In this document: one piece after another, positions 58,309-60,226 of the stretch
Layout: each line of letters begins with the position of its first letter
How positions within the stretch are numbered: position 1 is the stretch's first letter
Assembly (NCBI GenBank): GCA_947380905.1
Contig: CANCSS010000010.1
Location: 1-60,226, forward strand
Direction of reading: 5' to 3'
DNA: 60,226 nucleotides
DNA from: Chitinophagaceae bacterium
GTDB taxonomy: Bacteria; Bacteroidota; Bacteroidia; Chitinophagales; Chitinophagaceae
Translations under genes and position numbers: made by a program
The notes under the pieces: generated by a model
What the model was told of the DNA's origin: nothing
The model's input: only the letters and a program-made list of their open reading frames with translations
The model's database searches: none

Positions 58309-58767
58309 TTATAAAGGAAGTTCGGTGGTTGTTTTTATTTCGTCCATTACAAACAAACTATTAATATGTGCCACCATGGGTAGTACAGCAAGTTTTTCTT
58401 GATAAAATTTATTATAGGTTTCTACATCTTTGGTGACCAATTTTAAATAATAATCAAAACTGCCCGACACCAAACTGCAAGAAATAATCTCTGGAAATTT
58501 GGCAATGGTTTGTTCAAACTCAGAAAAATTATTTCTGGTTTGTTTGTCTAAAGTCACTTGACAATGAACAACCAATCCAAGGTCTAATTTTTTTCGATCC
58601 AACAAAGTCACATACTTATGAATAACTCCTTCCAGTTCTAGTCGCTTAATTCGATCATGAACAGGGCTCATAGACAAATTTATGGCTGCACTTATCTCTT
58701 TAATTGTGATTAAAGCATTGGATTGAAGCAGTCTCAAAATGGCCATATCCAATTCATCTAAATTCAT
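58309..58767 (-). CDS. Lrp/AsnC family transcriptional regulator
   Basis: A 152-residue amino-acid-responsive regulator. The N-terminal helix-turn-helix (about 1-60: LDELDMAILRLLQSNALITI, EISAAINLSMSPVHDRIKRL) and the C-terminal RAM ligand domain (about 65-145, SGSFDYYLKLVTKDVETYNKF) are complete. It is divergent from ald across 159 bases, the standard arrangement of an Lrp-type activator of alanine dehydrogenase. A 13-base palindrome sits 4 bases before its ATG, suggesting autoregulation. The PaiB-like gene follows in the same transcript. Confidence 0.94.
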   Translation of the reverse strand: MNLDELDMAILRLLQSNALITIKEISAAINLSMSPVHDRIKRLELEGVIHKYVTLLDRKKLDLGLVVHCQVTLDKQTRNNFSEFEQTIAKFPEIISCSLVSGSFDYYLKLVTKDVETYNKFYQEKLAVLPMVAHINSLFVMDEIKTTTELPL

Positions 58768-58926
58768 AGCAAGTAATTATTACTGAAAAATAGGCAATTA
58801 ACAGCTCTAAAATACTATATTTTACTTAAATAATAACTATTAAAGGTAATTTTTACTGATTATTAAGTGATAGTTACAAATATTTCCTTTTATATGAACT
58901 TTGTACCGAAATAAAAACAAGAAATC
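58768..58926. promoter_or_regulatory. lrp-ald intergenic control region with palindromes
   Basis: AGTAATTATTACT at 58772-58784 is a perfect odd-centred palindrome beside the lrp start. An imperfect inverted repeat pairs ACTTAAATAAT (58824-58834) with ATTATTAAGT (58859-58868), with AACTAT (58835-58840) and ATAGTT (58870-58875) adding a second pair. These AT-rich elements resemble Lrp-type binding sites. A near -7 box GAACTTTG (58896-58903) lies 23 bases before the ald ATG. Confidence 0.55.
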
Positions 58927-60012
58927 ATGATTATAGGCATTCCCAAAGAAATTAAGGTACAAGAGTACCGTGTAGGTCTTACTCCAGAAGGAGCAGATGC
59001 CTTACAAAGACAAGGCCATCAAGTATACATCGAAACCAAAGCAGGTGCTGGTTCGGGTTTTGCAGACGAAGCCTATGTGAAGGCTGGAGCAAAAATTTTA
59101 CCCACTGCGCAAGAAGTGTATGCAATTGCTGAAATGATTGTTAAAGTGAAAGAGCCATTGGCTGTTGAATACCCTTTAATAAAAGCTGGACAAATATTAT
59201 TTACTTATTTCCACTTTGCCGCTTCTAAAGAATTAACCGAAGCCATGATGAAATCATCTGCAGTATGTATTGCTTATGAAACTGTTGAATTGCCAGATGG
59301 CTCTTTGCCCTTATTAGTGCCTATGTCGGAAGTGGCAGGAAGAATGGCGGTAAATGTGGGTGCTTATTATTTAGGAAAACCATTTGGTGGAAAAGGAAAA
59401 TTATTAGGTGGCGTACCAGGTGTAAAGCCAGCCGAAGTATTAATTATAGGTGGCGGTATTGTTGGAACACAAGCCGCTAAAATGGCGGCGGGTTTAGGAG
59501 CCAATGTTACTATTATGGATACGAACTTAACAAGATTAAGATATTTATCGGATGTGATGCCTGCGAATGTAGTAACACAATATTCTACTGTATTAGCGAT
59601 ACAAGATAAATTACCAACCACCGACTTGGTAATTGGTGCAGTTTTATTGCATGGTGCCAAAGCGCCCCATTTAATTAAGAAAGCCGATTTAGCCACTATG
59701 GAAGCGGGTTCGGTAGTAGTGGATGTTGCGGTAGACCAAGGAGGTTGCATTGAAACATGTAAACCCACTACACATGAAAATCCGGTATACATGGAACAAA
59801 ATGTATTGCATTATTGCGTAGCCAATATGCCAGGAGCAGTTCCACAAACATCTACGCGCGCTTTAACACAAGCCACTTTGCCCTATGCATTAGCCATTGC
59901 CAATAAAGGATGGGAAAAAGCCTGTGTTGACAATGCAGCTTTAGCAAAAGGATTAAATATCAAAGCTGGAAAAATTTTACACAAGGGCGTAGCAGACGCT
60001 TATAACGCATAG
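58927..60012 (+). CDS. ald: Alanine dehydrogenase
   Basis: NAD-dependent oxidative deamination of L-alanine to pyruvate and ammonia, or the reverse. The 361-residue enzyme has substrate residues Arg15 (EYRVGLTPEG), Lys75 (VKVKEP) and His96 (TYFHFAAS), the Rossmann motif IIGGGIVGTQAAKMA (about 172-186) and the conserved ANMPGAVPQTSTRALT segment. Length is slightly under the 370 of well-studied enzymes; the C-terminus is compact. Its regulator is presumably the divergent Lrp-type protein. A terminator follows. Confidence 0.97.
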   Translation: MIIGIPKEIKVQEYRVGLTPEGADALQRQGHQVYIETKAGAGSGFADEAYVKAGAKILPTAQEVYAIAEMIVKVKEPLAVEYPLIKAGQILFTYFHFAASKELTEAMMKSSAVCIAYETVELPDGSLPLLVPMSEVAGRMAVNVGAYYLGKPFGGKGKLLGGVPGVKPAEVLIIGGGIVGTQAAKMAAGLGANVTIMDTNLTRLRYLSDVMPANVVTQYSTVLAIQDKLPTTDLVIGAVLLHGAKAPHLIKKADLATMEAGSVVVDVAVDQGGCIETCKPTTHENPVYMEQNVLHYCVANMPGAVPQTSTRALTQATLPYALAIANKGWEKACVDNAALAKGLNIKAGKILHKGVADAYNA

Positions 60013-60035
60013 TATTCGAATGAGTTTGATTTATT

Positions 60036-60068
60036 AAAGCCTAGTCCTTAAAAAGACTGGGCTTTTTT
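60036..60068 (+). terminator. Rho-independent terminator of ald
   Basis: An 11-bp stem (60036-60046 with 60055-60065, one T-G wobble) with an 8-base loop, followed by a run of six T (60063-60068). It lies 23 bases after the ald stop. Confidence 0.9.
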
Positions 60069-60079
60069 GTGTGTGATAT

Positions 60080-60226
60080 TGTCCCGTCCTGAAATAGCGA
60101 TACACAAAACAATCGTTATGGAAAAGAGTACAGAAAATCAGTATGTTAGGCGTACGCAAAACGACTACAGTACGGCATTAAAAATCGAGGTAGTCCAGGA
60201 AGTTGAGCGAGGAGAGTTGTCTACTT
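60080..60226 (+). mobile_element. Left end of an IS3-type insertion sequence (partial)
   Basis: Just after the ald terminator begins TGTCCCGTCCTGAAATAGCG, which has the TG start and composition of IS3-family terminal inverted repeats, followed 38 bases later by a transposase-like ORF. Only the first 147 bases are in the window, so the right end, second ORF and target duplication cannot be checked. Confidence 0.65.
60118..60226 (+). CDS. IS3-type transposase OrfA, N-terminal part
   Basis: An open frame from ATG at 60118 runs through the window end (36 codons seen). The translation includes VRRTQNDYSTALKIEVVQEV and then ERGELST, closely resembling the start of the helix-turn-helix OrfA proteins of Bacteroidota IS3/IS150-group elements. 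The gene is cut by the window boundary, so completeness is unknown. Confidence 0.72.
   Translation, partial: MEKSTENQYVRRTQNDYSTALKIEVVQEVERGELST

Noticed and set aside
59367..59792. 141-codon minus-strand ORF in ald
   Set aside because: Antisense of the NAD-binding half of alanine dehydrogenase, with no independent support.

Overview
The window reads as a chromosomal stretch of a Bacteroidota bacterium, probably in or near the Chitinophagaceae; the family placement is inferred from protein character, not from a marker tree. Supporting signs are a SusC/SusD outer-membrane pair, the gliding lipoprotein GldH, a DUF4834 protein, the 31-residue AURKAIP1/COX24-type ribosomal protein, start codons without a recognisable Shine-Dalgarno, and several -7 boxes of the Bacteroidota form TAnnTTTG. 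The DNA is AT-rich and densely coded; no gap between genes exceeds 300 bases. I saw no rRNA, tRNA, CRISPR array, prophage or recognisable defence locus.

Layout. 1-1962: small ribosomal protein and RNase G/E, each followed by a terminator hairpin. 1986-7062: SusD/SusC transport pair on the minus strand. 7313-12681: plus-strand run of radA, comF, a periplasmic thiol peroxidase, DNA polymerase III delta-prime and the PSP1/RicT protein. 12692-14707 (minus): a tiny secreted plug-like protein and an M3 oligopeptidase. 14765-16627: mutL. 16647-22959 (minus): NrtR-like Nudix regulator, then yicC, gldH, histidine kinase, response regulator, arginase-fold protein and PBP4-type carboxypeptidase, the middle four almost without spacing. 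23064-27067: ligA facing a pfkB-asd pair. 27268-30920: TetR regulator, obg and typA, with a shared terminator between the last two. 30998-41769: membrane acyltransferase, alpha/beta hydrolase, RND pump with a GH130 lipoprotein behind it, a small secreted CarboxypepD_reg protein, ChrA and a DUF3089 lipoprotein. 41770-49236: recQ diverging from kdsD-manC-KAS III, then a long PurF-type enzyme. 49310-56200: the rimP-nusA-infB translation/transcription operon followed by a parvulin chaperone and a pirin. 56321-60012: DUF4834, HAD, VOC, PaiB-like, Lrp and alanine dehydrogenase. The last 147 bases are the start of an IS3-type insertion sequence cut off by the window end.

Most genes are housekeeping: DNA repair and replication (radA, holB, mutL, ligA, recQ), ribosome and translation factors (obg, typA, rimP, nusA, infB), envelope (kdsD, manC, PBP4, SurA-like) and amino-acid or purine metabolism (asd, ald, purF). 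The parts that merit attention are: a terminator-like hairpin inside the short leader of rimP-nusA-infB, directly downstream of a good promoter; a free-standing 90-residue protein resembling the core of a TonB plug domain; a two-component system coupled to gldH; a MutL lacking key residues of the endonuclease site; an arginase-fold protein and a Nudix protein whose catalytic motifs are degraded; and a palindrome just ahead of the lrp start. I found no clearly new multi-gene system.
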